DNA from: Thermoplasmata archaeon
GTDB taxonomy: Archaea; Thermoplasmatota; Thermoplasmata; Halarchaeoplasmatales; Halarchaeoplasmataceae
Length of the DNA stretch: 45,548 bases
NCBI GenBank assembly: GCA_003554965.1
Contig: PWHR01000006.1
Location: 1 to 45,548 of the forward strand
Direction: 5' to 3'
This document shows, piece after piece, positions 17,692-25,664 of the stretch (position 1 is the stretch's first letter; each line of letters begins with the position of its first letter). A program made the position numbers and the translations under genes. The notes below the pieces were generated by a model that ran no database searches, had not been told where the DNA came from, and saw only the letters and a program-made list of their open reading frames with translations.

Positions 17692-17715
17692 ACCTAACGC
17701 CGATTATGTATACAA
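17692..17715 (+). repeat. 24-bp direct repeat, copy 2
   Basis: Exact copy of 16387-16410, immediately right of the hairpin cluster. Confidence 0.75.
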
Positions 17716-17826
17716 CTAACTCTCAAATCACTATTTCATATATAAGAGTTTGAATCCCTCTGTCTTCATCTAGGATTCGAAAACCCTAAGTTTTACTCCC
17801 TATTTTATCGATCAGATGTGGCGAAC

Positions 17827-18381
17827 ATGTCTTCACTGCCAAATAAATACAGAGATCTGAGCAAGTACCTTTCGTATATATTGAGGCACCATCCGGAGGA
17901 GGCTGATTTATCTTTAGATGATTACGGTTTTACTGATCTAGACGATTTGTTGAACGCTTTGAAAAAGACTAAACATTCATGGGCCGGAAAGGAAGAGATA
18001 GAACGTCTGATCGAAAGCTCGGATAAAACCAGATTTGAGATCAAGAACGGTCAGATAAGAGCACTTTACGGACACTCCGTAGATGTCACAGTAGAAGAGG
18101 AAGCTGATACCGCTCCTCCAGAGCATCTTTATCACGGTACCTCACCTACCGCAGCGGAATCCATAATGAAGGAGGGAATAGAATCGAAGAACCGGCAGTT
18201 CGTGCATCTCTCTACCGGTGTTGAAGAGGCGCGGAGAGTGGGTAAGAGACATCATCCCAATCCAGTGATTTTGAAGATCGAAGCGAAAAGGGCCTGGGAA
18301 GAAGAGATAGATTTCTACAGAAGAGGAGATCTATTCCTTGTAGAATACATGCCGCCGGACTATATCGAAGTTTTAAAATAG
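17827..18381 (+). CDS. kptA: RNA 2'-phosphotransferase KptA/Tpt1
   Basis: A 184-residue enzyme that transfers a splice-junction 2'-phosphate from RNA to NAD+, releasing nicotinamide and ADP-ribose 1'',2''-cyclic phosphate. Family motifs are LSKYLSYILRHHPE (the catalytic Arg-His pair at about residues 20-21), HLYHGTSP for NAD binding, RQFVHLST, GKRHHPNPVILKI and the C-terminal FLVEYMPPDYI. Length fits the archaeal family. In archaea its substrate is unclear because archaeal tRNA ligation leaves no 2'-phosphate. I chose the ATG at 17827; a GTG at 17818 would add three residues. It ends one base before the tRNA-Gly 3' fragment at 18382. Confidence 0.92.
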   Translation: MSSLPNKYRDLSKYLSYILRHHPEEADLSLDDYGFTDLDDLLNALKKTKHSWAGKEEIERLIESSDKTRFEIKNGQIRALYGHSVDVTVEEEADTAPPEHLYHGTSPTAAESIMKEGIESKNRQFVHLSTGVEEARRVGKRHHPNPVILKIEAKRAWEEEIDFYRRGDLFLVEYMPPDYIEVLK

Positions 18382-18401
18382 AGGTATGCGGGCACCGGGA
18401 T
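18382..18401 (+). repeat. Direct repeat: displaced 3' end of tRNA-Gly (att-like)
   Basis: AGGTATGCGGGCACCGGGAT, an exact 20-base copy of 20121-20140. That site covers the last 15 nt of the minus-strand tRNA-Gly and five bases downstream of it. There is no tRNA body here. It lies at the far end of a 1.7-kb segment holding the DUF4143-type ATPase gene. Confidence 0.75.
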
Positions 18402-18464
18402 AGCGATGAAAATAATCATGGTACCTGATCAACCTCCAATCAATATTGCTATTCTCCTAACCGT

Positions 18465-19754
18465 TCACACGTCTGAAAAGTATCGGCTCAAAGGCTCAGT
18501 AAATGCTAGAGGCAGATAAAACATTTTGTCCTCCACTTTCTCGAATCTCGATTCGTTCAGCACGAAACATTTAGTGGAGTCATATTTATCGGAAAAGCTC
18601 CTCAAAGATCGAGTTATTTCTGGAGAGGTTTTGATCTCGACAGGTTTCACACCGCTCTTCTCAAAAACAAAATCTATCTCAGCCTGGCTTTTTGTCCTCC
18701 AATATTTCAATTCATCTATGTGGTGGATCGCTTGAGAGAAGAAAAAGTTCTCGTTTAGTTCTCCTCGATCTTTTCTATCTTCAAGCTTCCGAAAGTCGTC
18801 TATGAGCCCGTTTCTGAAGCCGTTGTCGTAAAAGTAAACTTTAGGTGTTTTCACTATCTCTTTTTGTTTGTTGGTGAAGAATGGATTTACGAGTTTCATC
18901 ACAAATGTATAGTCCAATATGTTTATCTTTTCTTTCAGGTTTTGATACTGGAAACCTGATCTATCAGATAGCTTAGAGTACTTTGTCAGCTCACCGACTT
19001 GGAGAGAAAGTAATTTCATCAGTTTTTGAACTTCTCTGTCTTCTGAAATATCAAGGACGTCTCTTATCTCTCTGAGGAGATAGGTATTTATTATGTTTTT
19101 TATGACCGTTCTTTTTTCTTCCTCTCTATCCGCTAGAACAACTCTTGGATAACCTCCATAAACGGTGAACTCTTTCCTGAGTTTTTCGATTCTTGAGACG
19201 ATGTTCGAGGAGATGGTTAAATCATTATTGAATTCAATCCAAGTATGCAGTCTTTCACTTTTCTCTTTGTAGATTTCATAAAGTTTTTCGTCCTTATATC
19301 TGAGGAACTCCTCAAAACTGAAAGGATAAAGATGAAAATTGAGAATCCTGCCAGTGAGGTGCTTTAAACCTTTAACGGTCATCTCGCTCACCGAGGAACC
19401 GGTGACTAGTATCTTCTTGTCTGGATAATGATCATATAGATATTTCAGTTTCTTACCACCTTCCTCCGCGTATTGAAACTCATCGATTATGAGCTGATCG
19501 TATTCCTTTAGGTACAGCTTTGCAAAATCCTTGATATCTTCTTCAAAAAGAGCTAAAATTTCTCTATCTTCGAAACTGATGAAGTAGGAATTGTCTAGAT
19601 CGTTGTGTATTTTGAGGAGCAAAGTGGTCTTTCCGCTCTGTCTAGGGCCAGTAACACAGATCATCTCCGGCTTGTCCATGTATCGCCATATTTTATCTTC
19701 TAGATCCCTTTTAACGTATTCGTGCGGTTTTTTTTCTAGATACGAGACCCTCAT
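18465..19754 (-). CDS. AAA ATPase with C-terminal DUF4143 nuclease-like domain
   Basis: A 429-residue member of the AAA_14/DUF4143 family, very frequent in archaea and anaerobic bacteria and usually without known function. Walker A is GPRQSGKT (36-43) and Walker B is LIIDEF (88-93), followed by ILVTGSSV. The C-terminal DUF4143 part has a PD-(D/E)XK-like core, AEIDFVFEKSGVKPVEIKTS (around 355-375), suggesting a restriction-like nuclease fold. An SD-like AGAGGT precedes the ATG. The gene stands alone inside the 20-bp tRNA-Gly repeats, so it may be cargo of a former integrated element. Confidence 0.88.
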   Translation of the reverse strand: MRVSYLEKKPHEYVKRDLEDKIWRYMDKPEMICVTGPRQSGKTTLLLKIHNDLDNSYFISFEDREILALFEEDIKDFAKLYLKEYDQLIIDEFQYAEEGGKKLKYLYDHYPDKKILVTGSSVSEMTVKGLKHLTGRILNFHLYPFSFEEFLRYKDEKLYEIYKEKSERLHTWIEFNNDLTISSNIVSRIEKLRKEFTVYGGYPRVVLADREEEKRTVIKNIINTYLLREIRDVLDISEDREVQKLMKLLSLQVGELTKYSKLSDRSGFQYQNLKEKINILDYTFVMKLVNPFFTNKQKEIVKTPKVYFYDNGFRNGLIDDFRKLEDRKDRGELNENFFFSQAIHHIDELKYWRTKSQAEIDFVFEKSGVKPVEIKTSPEITRSLRSFSDKYDSTKCFVLNESRFEKVEDKMFYLPLAFTEPLSRYFSDV

Positions 19755-19864
19755 ATCGTTAACCTCTGTATGTAAATAGGGTTACTATAATTTAAATTTT
19801 TCTAAAAATAGTAGGGTAAAACTCGGTTTTTCAAAAGATATGATCGTAAATAGGCTAATAGTGA

Positions 19865-20053
19865 TTATATGTTTGGTTGACCTCCTCCTCTGCTTGAATT
19901 ACGAGAAATTGAAATTCCTGCTAGAGACGGAGGAATGCGGGCTTTGACCCGTATCAAGCCCTCCAAGATACTTTCTAGCTCTTGCAGCTGTAGATTTTCG
20001 ACATCTCTCAACTCATCGTCAGAGCTATATCTCAAAAAGATACCATATTTCAC
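19865..20053 (-). CDS. Possible small hypothetical protein
   Basis: An open frame of 62 residues from a GTG, with only a weak AAGGTAGG element upstream. The middle (LQLQELESILEGLIRVKARIPPS) could form an amphipathic helix. No family is recognised and the start is poor. It shares the space between the tRNA-Gly repeats with the DUF4143-type gene; the rest of the 371-bp gap 19755-20125 shows only AT-rich promoter-like sequence. Confidence 0.25.
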   Translation of the reverse strand: MKYGIFLRYSSDDELRDVENLQLQELESILEGLIRVKARIPPSLAGISISRNSSRGGGQPNI

Positions 20054-20120
20054 TTGCCTACCTTAATAGAGAACGGAAAGGAAAGGGAGTCTGCTCATTT
20101 AATTCCGTTTATATATTCAA

Positions 20121-20140
20121 AGGTATGCGGGCACCGGGAT
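20121..20140 (+). repeat. Direct repeat copy overlapping the 3' end of tRNA-Gly
   Basis: Exact 20-base partner of 18382-18401. It overlaps the mature 3' end (20126-20140) and five bases beyond it. Confidence 0.75.
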
Positions 20141-20198
20141 TTGAACCCGGGTTATAGCCTTGGCAAGGCTAGGTGATACCAAACTACACCACGCCCGC
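20126..20198 (-). tRNA. tRNA-Gly (anticodon GCC)
   Basis: A 73-nt cloverleaf on the minus strand. The acceptor stem is GCGGGCG/TGCCCGC with a G-U pair at its base and discriminator A. The anticodon arm is TAGCC-TTGCCAA-GGCTA, giving GCC. The T arm is CCGGG-TTCAAAT-CCCGG. CCA is not encoded and there is no intron. Its 3' end is duplicated at 18382-18401. Confidence 0.93.
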
Positions 20199-20344
20199 AT
20201 GTAAATCTTCGATTTTCGAGGGCTGTAGGAAATCTTTTCCTGTTCTAGTCCGCATAGGGACCTTTTCCGCAGGATTACAGATATCAAATTGAGTTATAAA
20301 CGTTTTGGATGGTAGAACTTCTAAAATATACCTTTTCAACGAAA

Positions 20345-20354
20345 GATTTATATC
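20345..20354 (+). promoter_or_regulatory. TATA box of rnp4
   Basis: GATTTATATC, centred about 29 nt before the ATG at 20379, fitting a very short leader. Confidence 0.5.
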
Positions 20355-20378
20355 GCCACAAAAAAAAGACCTTGTCAG

Positions 20379-20690
20379 ATGAGTAGAGGAAACAAAAGGA
20401 AGAACAAGAGGATCGCTGAGAACCGCATCCGCATACTGTTCCAAGAGGCGAAAAAAGCCGCGTTGAAGGATGAATTCGATAGAGCGGATCGTTATGTTGA
20501 GTTAGCTAGAAAGATAGGCATGAGGCACAACGTTTCCATCCCATCAAAATATAGAAGGCGCGTGTGCAAAAGATGCTACTCTTACCTTCACCCATCGAAA
20601 ACATGTAGTGTCAGATTGAAAAAGGGTAAACTCATCAGCAGATGTTTTATATGTGGAACCATAAATAGGTTCGTATACCAAGAGGATTGA
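20379..20690 (+). CDS. rnp4: Ribonuclease P protein component 4 (Rpp21/Rpr2)
   Basis: A 103-residue subunit of archaeal RNase P, which matures tRNA 5' ends. The basic helical N-terminus (SRGNKRKNKRIAENRIRILFQEAKKAA) and the zinc ribbon with Cys63, Cys66, Cys89 and Cys92 (VCKRC...RCFIC) are characteristic; the strand before them (HNVSIPSKYRRRVCKRC) is highly typical. Length is normal. It overlaps the start region of the CRM-domain gene that follows, a pairing common in archaea. It is divergent from the tRNA-Gly gene. Confidence 0.93.
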   Translation: MSRGNKRKNKRIAENRIRILFQEAKKAALKDEFDRADRYVELARKIGMRHNVSIPSKYRRRVCKRCYSYLHPSKTCSVRLKKGKLISRCFICGTINRFVYQED

Positions 20691-20695
20691 GTAAG

Positions 20696-20947
20696 ATGGA
20701 TACCGAAGAAGCGAAAATAGCGGGTCAAGATCTTCAGGCAACTCTCCACATCGGCAAGGACGGGATAACTGATAGTTTGATCGAGGAACTGAATACACAG
20801 TTGGAGAATAGAGAACTGGTGAAAGTGAAGATCAACAGGAACAATCCTATACAGGACAAAGAAGATATAGCCGAAGAGTTGGAGAAAACTTCTCAAGGCG
20901 AACTGGTGGAGATCAGAGGCAAAACGATACTGTTGATGGACGAGTAG
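20696..20947 (+). CDS. YhbY/CRM-domain RNA-binding protein
   Basis: An 83-residue single CRM domain, a fold tied to ribosome assembly and RNA binding. The GxxG loop is IGKDGIT (about 19-25), and the three-strand region VKVKINRN...GELVEIRGKTILLM completes the domain. I chose the ATG at 20696 with AGAGG about ten bases upstream; a TTG at 20687 would overlap rnp4 by four bases and is also possible. Co-transcription with rnp4 is likely. Confidence 0.87.
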   Translation: MDTEEAKIAGQDLQATLHIGKDGITDSLIEELNTQLENRELVKVKINRNNPIQDKEDIAEELEKTSQGELVEIRGKTILLMDE

Positions 20948-22069
20948 TTACGAAACGATTTCTTTAAGGACCTTCTCATATCTTTTGGAAAGTCTATCCC
21001 AATCGTATTTTTCTACGACAGCTGGATCGACCGATCCTCTCAAGCACCTCACGAGTTTGCACAGGAATTCTCTATCTGAGCTGTATTTATAGACGCCTTT
21101 TCCCTTGAACCTGTTCTCGACTTCCGGCATATTTTTACTCAAAACCGGCACTCCACAGGCAAGATAGGTCAGAACTTTGCTGCCCATGGTGAAAATATTC
21201 ATCTTCATAGGTTTTCTCGGGTTCAATCCAACATCCATAGCGTTTATGTACGGTGCAAGCTCCTCATAATCTACCCTTCCTGTGAATACTATATCTTTTT
21301 CCATCCCCATCTTTTGGGTCAGGGTCTTCAATCTTTCCGCATACTCGGTATGGAGGCCTGGACCGACTATCAAAAGACTCAATTTGGGATATCTTTTTTT
21401 AAGCGAAGGCATGAGATTTATGATATTCTCCAGGTCGATCCATCTTTCTAAAGAACCCACATATCCTAAGACCGGATAACCGAGTTCACAGCGGTCTCTA
21501 ACTTCTTTGATTTTTTTGCTATCTGTAGGTCCGATCAGATCAAGGTCCAACCCGTTGGGAACAACTCTTATTTTTTTATCAGTTATCGTTTCAAGATACT
21601 CTTTGAATCTGTTGGTGGGCGTTACGATACCGGCAGCTTTTTTTAAATTCATCGTAGTCAAAAACTTTGCAGATCTTTCCGCTAACTTATCCAAAGGAGG
21701 ATCGTAGTAAGAGGCGGCACTCTGAGGAAGATGATCAAGGTAATCGATCATAACCGGAATATCTTGAAGATTCGCTATCTGTGTAGGGATTATGTTGGCC
21801 GATACTATCGCATCGTGATCTTCTCCTACCTCAGCTATCTTTTCACCGTGTTTTTTTAGATTTAGGAGATAATAACTACCGATTTTTGTATCGGGTTCTA
21901 AATCCATAGGGATCAGATTGCAACGAGTATCTCTTCTTTTCTTCTGAAAGATCTTAAAATGACACACGTCGATCTCGTGTTTTTTTGCCAAACGGTCGAA
22001 GATGAAGTTCAACCTGTTCGGTACCGGATGACCGATCCAATCTGTCGTGGGGATCACCAATAATTTCAT
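20948..22069 (-). CDS. Glycosyltransferase family 4 (GT-B fold)
   Basis: A 373-residue GT4-type glycosyltransferase. The C-terminal donor-binding half has GYVGSLERWIDLENIINLM and LLIVGPG, then a late motif NIFTMGSKVLTYLACGVPVLS in the place of the usual E-x7-E region. The N-terminal half is a Rossmann-like acceptor domain (LLVIPTTDWIGHP). Sugar donor and acceptor cannot be inferred; no other cell-wall sugar genes are next to it. It ends next to the convergent CRM gene and lies 12 bp downstream of the beta-lactamase-fold gene on the same strand. Confidence 0.82.
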   Translation of the reverse strand: MKLLVIPTTDWIGHPVPNRLNFIFDRLAKKHEIDVCHFKIFQKKRRDTRCNLIPMDLEPDTKIGSYYLLNLKKHGEKIAEVGEDHDAIVSANIIPTQIANLQDIPVMIDYLDHLPQSAASYYDPPLDKLAERSAKFLTTMNLKKAAGIVTPTNRFKEYLETITDKKIRVVPNGLDLDLIGPTDSKKIKEVRDRCELGYPVLGYVGSLERWIDLENIINLMPSLKKRYPKLSLLIVGPGLHTEYAERLKTLTQKMGMEKDIVFTGRVDYEELAPYINAMDVGLNPRKPMKMNIFTMGSKVLTYLACGVPVLSKNMPEVENRFKGKGVYKYSSDREFLCKLVRCLRGSVDPAVVEKYDWDRLSKRYEKVLKEIVS

Positions 22070-22081
22070 GATATCGATTCT

Positions 22082-22834
22082 CTAGGACCCTATATGAAAC
22101 GTTTTTAGATCTTTTCCAGATATAGTTTCCACACCTATCTTTTTCTCTACTTTATCCGCTACCTCTTTAGATGCTTCAGCAGCTTGCGGATAGAAGTGAG
22201 TGAGTACTAGTTTTTCTACAGAAGAACCTTTCATTTTAGAGATGAGTGCTTCAGGATCCGTATGGCCTTGAGTGTTTTTTAAAGAGGACATCTCATGTAT
22301 CAACAGATCCGCGTTATCTGAAACTTCTTTTATCTTTTCACAGGCTTCGGTATCGCTGGTGTAGATCACCTTTTTATCTTCATGAAATATCTTATATCCC
22401 TGGCTCATCTCGGTGTGTCTTGTCTCGAACGGCTCTATCGAGAGATCATCATCGAACCTTTGTCTTGAGGTAATAGTTTCAAAAATCAATGAAGTTTTCT
22501 CATCTTCGAAGAGTGATCTATCGACACGCTTCCAAAATCTTACAAGATGTTCCTTCAATCCTGGAGGAACCACCAATTTGTAGTCGACTTCTTTAGAATC
22601 GAGCCAGGAACCTTTACCCAATGCAGGAAGATCCTGCACATGATCAAGGTGTTCATGTGTTAAACATATGATGTCGATCTCTTTGACAGACACGCCAGCC
22701 TCTGCGATCCGCAGGGGAACCGCCATTCCACAATCGAGCAGTATCTTTTTACTCGAGGTTTCTATCAGAACTCCGGATTGGGCCCTCCCAGGGATAGGGA
22801 TACCAGCTGAGGTTCCGAGTAAAGTCACCTTCAT
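22082..22834 (-). CDS. Ribonuclease Z-like metallo-beta-lactamase-fold hydrolase
   Basis: A 250-residue protein with the zinc motif THEHLDH (His60, His62, Asp64, His65). Later ligands lie in ETRHTE, YTSDTE (Asp) and LTHFYP (His). The opening MKVTLLGTSAGIP is that of the RNase Z/ElaC and related arylsulfatase-type family. Many archaeal RNase Z proteins are about 300 residues with an exosite arm, which I do not see here, so this may be a tRNA 3' endonuclease or another phosphodiesterase. It lies directly upstream of the glycosyltransferase. Confidence 0.78.
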   Translation of the reverse strand: MKVTLLGTSAGIPIPGRAQSGVLIETSSKKILLDCGMAVPLRIAEAGVSVKEIDIICLTHEHLDHVQDLPALGKGSWLDSKEVDYKLVVPPGLKEHLVRFWKRVDRSLFEDEKTSLIFETITSRQRFDDDLSIEPFETRHTEMSQGYKIFHEDKKVIYTSDTEACEKIKEVSDNADLLIHEMSSLKNTQGHTDPEALISKMKGSSVEKLVLTHFYPQAAEASKEVADKVEKKIGVETISGKDLKTFHIGS

Positions 22835-22924
22835 AAGTGAAACTCCTGATTATCTGATAAAGATTCGAGATATATCCATCTTTCCCTAGGTTTAAAACAA
22901 GTTAAGATAAGATCGTATCTTTAG

Positions 22925-23803
22925 CTAGATCTCGGCCTTTCCGTCCTGCTTGAGCATCTCCAGCATCTTCTTTCTTTCCTTTTCCAGTTTTTCTTCGTCC
23001 CCTAGTTTCTCTTCTACTTTTTTGTTCTGCTCTATCAATCGTTTTCTGCGCTTGATCTCTTCTTCTTTCTTCTTCCTTTTCATGTCCAGGATCTCGTTCT
23101 TCATCTCCATCGCTCTCTCGTGGTAATGATCTGCCCGTTCTCTGACCTCTATGAATTTTTGATGGAGTTTGTCCGCTTCGTTGGATAAGGCGTTCATCTC
23201 ATCATATAGTTTCTCAATCTGATCGTGGTATTCCTGTGATTCTTCCGAGTACTCAACGACTTTCTCATGTTCTTCATCAGCTTCTTGAAAAAGTTCGTCG
23301 ATCTTTTCGTCTAGGCTCTCCACTTCTTCTATGATGCGGTTTTGTTCTTCAAGTAACTCTCTCTTTTCTTCCAGTTCCTCTCTTTTTCTCTTGAGGTCAT
23401 CCAATAATTCGTTTTCTTCCTCGACGGGTAGAGCAGTCGTCTCTTGTTTTCTTTCTAACCTGTCTATATCGAGTTTCAACTCCTCCACTTTTTCAGCAAG
23501 GTTATCTTCTATCTTGTCCTGCTTCTCCCTTTTGAAAGATATCAGTTCTTTGGCTTTAGCTTGCAGTTCGTTTCTCTTTTTCTTGTGTTCTTTCGCTTTG
23601 TCAGTCAGTTCGTCTCTCTTTTCCTTCAACTCTTCGACTTCTTCCCTGATCTTGTTTCTTTCCTCATGGAGGTTGTCCCTTTCTTCACGGTAGAAGTTAC
23701 CTTCCTTGTTCAATTCGTTGCGTTTTTGTATCAGGTCGTTAAATCTATCCTCGGCCCTTCCGATCTCTTCTGGATCTGGCCCTTCACTTTGAGAATCGGT
23801 CAT
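22925..23803 (-). CDS. Archaeal coiled-coil protein of the COG1340 type
   Basis: A 292-residue protein that is almost entirely coiled coil, rich in Glu, Lys, Arg and Leu, with repeated RNEL/RDEL units in the first 90 residues and further heptads to the end (about 25-285). There is no membrane helix and no enzymatic motif. Archaeal proteins of this type are sometimes misnamed phosphoserine phosphatase. The function is unknown; a structural or scaffold role is a guess. The open frame on the other strand (23331-23693) is the usual shadow of such composition. Confidence 0.8.
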   Translation of the reverse strand: MTDSQSEGPDPEEIGRAEDRFNDLIQKRNELNKEGNFYREERDNLHEERNKIREEVEELKEKRDELTDKAKEHKKKRNELQAKAKELISFKREKQDKIEDNLAEKVEELKLDIDRLERKQETTALPVEEENELLDDLKRKREELEEKRELLEEQNRIIEEVESLDEKIDELFQEADEEHEKVVEYSEESQEYHDQIEKLYDEMNALSNEADKLHQKFIEVRERADHYHERAMEMKNEILDMKRKKKEEEIKRRKRLIEQNKKVEEKLGDEEKLEKERKKMLEMLKQDGKAEI

Positions 23804-23869
23804 CTGTTCTCACACTCACCTAGATGGAGCTAAATAATAAGGTTTTCCCTGTGGAGCTTGACTGAAAGT

Positions 23870-24328
23870 TCAAACTGATCTGAAAACTCCTTCCTTTGGC
23901 TCATAAACATCTTCCAGTCTTCTCAGTTTTTTCTCCATATCCTCGCACTCTTTTCCCAGATGAGAATATACTTCCTTCACATCCGCTGAGGTGAACTGTT
24001 CCATCTCTTCTCCGAGCACTCTACAAATTATCTCAAGGCGTTCTCTTTCACTGTCTGCTATGACAGCTTCTTTTGAGGCTTTAACACAAGGATCATCGTT
24101 TTCATCTACATCTTCTTTTTCAGGAAGCTCTCCTCCTCTCATCTCGGCGTTCAATCTTCCTATCGCCCACCTAGCCTCTTCCTGTGAAATGGTCTTGTAG
24201 TGAATCCTCATCTTTTCTAAGACCAGTCTTTTACCGCAGTCGTGACACTGTGTCGTATCGTTTGTGAGATCGACAGCCTTAGCGGCCTTGCACTCCGGAC
24301 AAACGATAACGCCAAAGGTTTTATTCAT
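23870..24328 (-). CDS. Zinc-ribbon protein coupled to pdaD
   Basis: A 152-residue protein. An N-terminal zinc ribbon has Cys10, Cys13, Cys28 and Cys31 (VCPECK...QCHDCGKRL), followed by a helical, charged region of about 110 residues. The ATG at 24328 overlaps the pdaD stop codon (ATGA), which argues for coupled translation and against the longer start at 24358. Similar zinc-ribbon/helical proteins of archaea carry DUF names only. Nucleic-acid binding is likely but not shown. Confidence 0.75.
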   Translation of the reverse strand: MNKTFGVIVCPECKAAKAVDLTNDTTQCHDCGKRLVLEKMRIHYKTISQEEARWAIGRLNAEMRGGELPEKEDVDENDDPCVKASKEAVIADSERERLEIICRVLGEEMEQFTSADVKEVYSHLGKECEDMEKKLRRLEDVYEPKEGVFRSV

Positions 24329-24795
24329 GGTAGATACACCAACGCTGCAATCGCACATCCGTATTTATCCGCTTCCACCTTCACTTTATCATATTTTATA
24401 TCGATCTTCTCGAGCTTTACACCTCTAGTTTCCCCCATCTCGATCAACATCTCTTCTAAATTCTCTTTTAATGCTTTATCATCTATACTCTCTTTTTCCT
24501 TGGCATCCTCCATCACATAACCCCCTTTTCCATCTTTTCGAAAACCCCACGCTAAACCTGCTGACAACTCTTTTCCAGAGCCTGTATTTTTACTGATGAC
24601 GGCGGGAAGGAAAGCACCTCGATGTTCTGAAAAATCATCTACTCTTTTTGTCCCCGCAGGAAGTACGGAAGAAACTTCGATCAGATTGTATTCTCCCACT
24701 GATGCTTCTATCATAGCTTTGTCTACCGCATTCAAAAAAGAAGTCTCACTAGTGGCAGTGCCTGTTTTGACGGCGAATCTTGAAGGTTTGAACAT
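24325..24795 (-). CDS. pdaD: Pyruvoyl-dependent arginine decarboxylase
   Basis: A 156-residue proenzyme that decarboxylates arginine to agmatine for polyamine synthesis. It self-cleaves at the Ser-Ser bond in EVSSVLPAG (Ser42-Ser43), giving a beta chain and a pyruvoyl-bearing alpha chain. The N-terminal FAVKTGTATSETSF and the mid region GSGKELSAGLAWGF match the family, and length is normal. The ATG at 24795 is the plausible start. It is divergent from the methyltransferase gene and couples to the zinc-ribbon gene downstream. Confidence 0.93.
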   Translation of the reverse strand: MFKPSRFAVKTGTATSETSFLNAVDKAMIEASVGEYNLIEVSSVLPAGTKRVDDFSEHRGAFLPAVISKNTGSGKELSAGLAWGFRKDGKGGYVMEDAKEKESIDDKALKENLEEMLIEMGETRGVKLEKIDIKYDKVKVEADKYGCAIAALVYLP

Positions 24796-24842
24796 GTTTA
24801 CTATGCTTCATCATCTTCGTTATAACTTTTTCGGAACGTCTG

Positions 24843-25664
24843 TTGTATTTTGACCGAAAATATAAAATCAAGAGTTCCATTCATGATAGCAGGGATCTAA
24901 AGATAGGTTGTGATAGGATCGAAGACGATAAAGTCCCAGTATATTTTGACGGGATGCATTACGATGCTTGGACTGAGAGGGAAGTGGATATTCCTTTTTA
25001 TCTCGATCAGGTGGCTGAATACGGAGAACCGGTTTTAGAATTAGGATGTGGAACTGGAAGGATTACGATACCGATCGCCGAGGAAGGATGGGATATAGTC
25101 GGTTTAGATGTCTCTGAAAGATTTTTGAAACACGCCCGAGAGAAGGCTCAGGAAGAAGACCTTGAGATCGATTGGATGCGCGGTGATATGAGAGATTTTA
25201 GTTTGGACGAAAAGTTCTCATTGATAATCGTTCCTTTCAATACGATACACCACATCCTTGAGTTAGATGGACTCGAAAGAGTCTTGAACAATGTTAAAAG
25301 GCACTTGAAGGAAGATGGAAGGTTCATAGTCGAGTTCTTTAATCCCGATCTAGACATACTCAATAGGAACCCGGATGATGAACACGAGATCTTGAGTTAC
25401 GAACTGCCTGAAAAAGGGGAGATAGTTGTGAGAGAGAAGACCAATTATCGCAAGGCCGACCAGCTCATGCATATCACCTGGATATTTGATTCCGAAGAAA
25501 AGGAGTTCTTCAAAGAATGGATAGCAAGAGTATATTTTCCAAAAGAGGTCGACACTATCTTGAATTACAACGGATTTTTGATCGAAGAGAAATACGGTGA
25601 TTTCGATGCATCACCTTTCACCAACAATTCCGGTCAGCAGATAGTGGTTTGTAAAGTTGAATGA
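24843..25664 (+). CDS. Class I SAM-dependent methyltransferase
   Basis: A 273-residue methyltransferase. SAM motif I is LELGCGTGR (65-73), the acidic ribose-binding residue is in VGLDVS, motif II/III is RGDMRDFSL, and the post-motif is LIIVPFNTIHHI. The upstream arrangement YFDGMHYDAWTEREVDIPFY resembles small-molecule methyltransferases. The substrate is unknown. The start is a TTG with a TATA-like TATAACTTT (24821-24829) about 20 nt before it; an ATG at 24954 is in frame but would cut into the fold's N-terminal cap. Confidence 0.82.
   Translation: MYFDRKYKIKSSIHDSRDLKIGCDRIEDDKVPVYFDGMHYDAWTEREVDIPFYLDQVAEYGEPVLELGCGTGRITIPIAEEGWDIVGLDVSERFLKHAREKAQEEDLEIDWMRGDMRDFSLDEKFSLIIVPFNTIHHILELDGLERVLNNVKRHLKEDGRFIVEFFNPDLDILNRNPDDEHEILSYELPEKGEIVVREKTNYRKADQLMHITWIFDSEEKEFFKEWIARVYFPKEVDTILNYNGFLIEEKYGDFDASPFTNNSGQQIVVCKVE

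Larger units (their letters stand above)
17192..17826. other. Non-coding gap dominated by hairpins
   Basis: A 635-bp stretch between divergent genes. 17192-17430 is plain AT-rich sequence. 17433-17677 is a dense run of hairpins, listed separately. The 24-bp repeat copy lies at 17692-17715. A T/A-rich stretch at about 17797-17806 may be the kptA promoter. The open frame around 17532-17753 runs through the hairpins and looks like chance. Confidence 0.6.

Noticed and set aside
17532-17753. 73-codon gene in the hairpin cluster upstream of kptA
   Set aside because: The frame runs through the stem-loops and into the 24-bp repeat, with no supporting signals.
23331-23693. Serine-rich gene opposite the coiled-coil gene
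   Set aside because: It is the mirror of Glu/Lys-rich codons on the other strand and has no ribosome-binding site.
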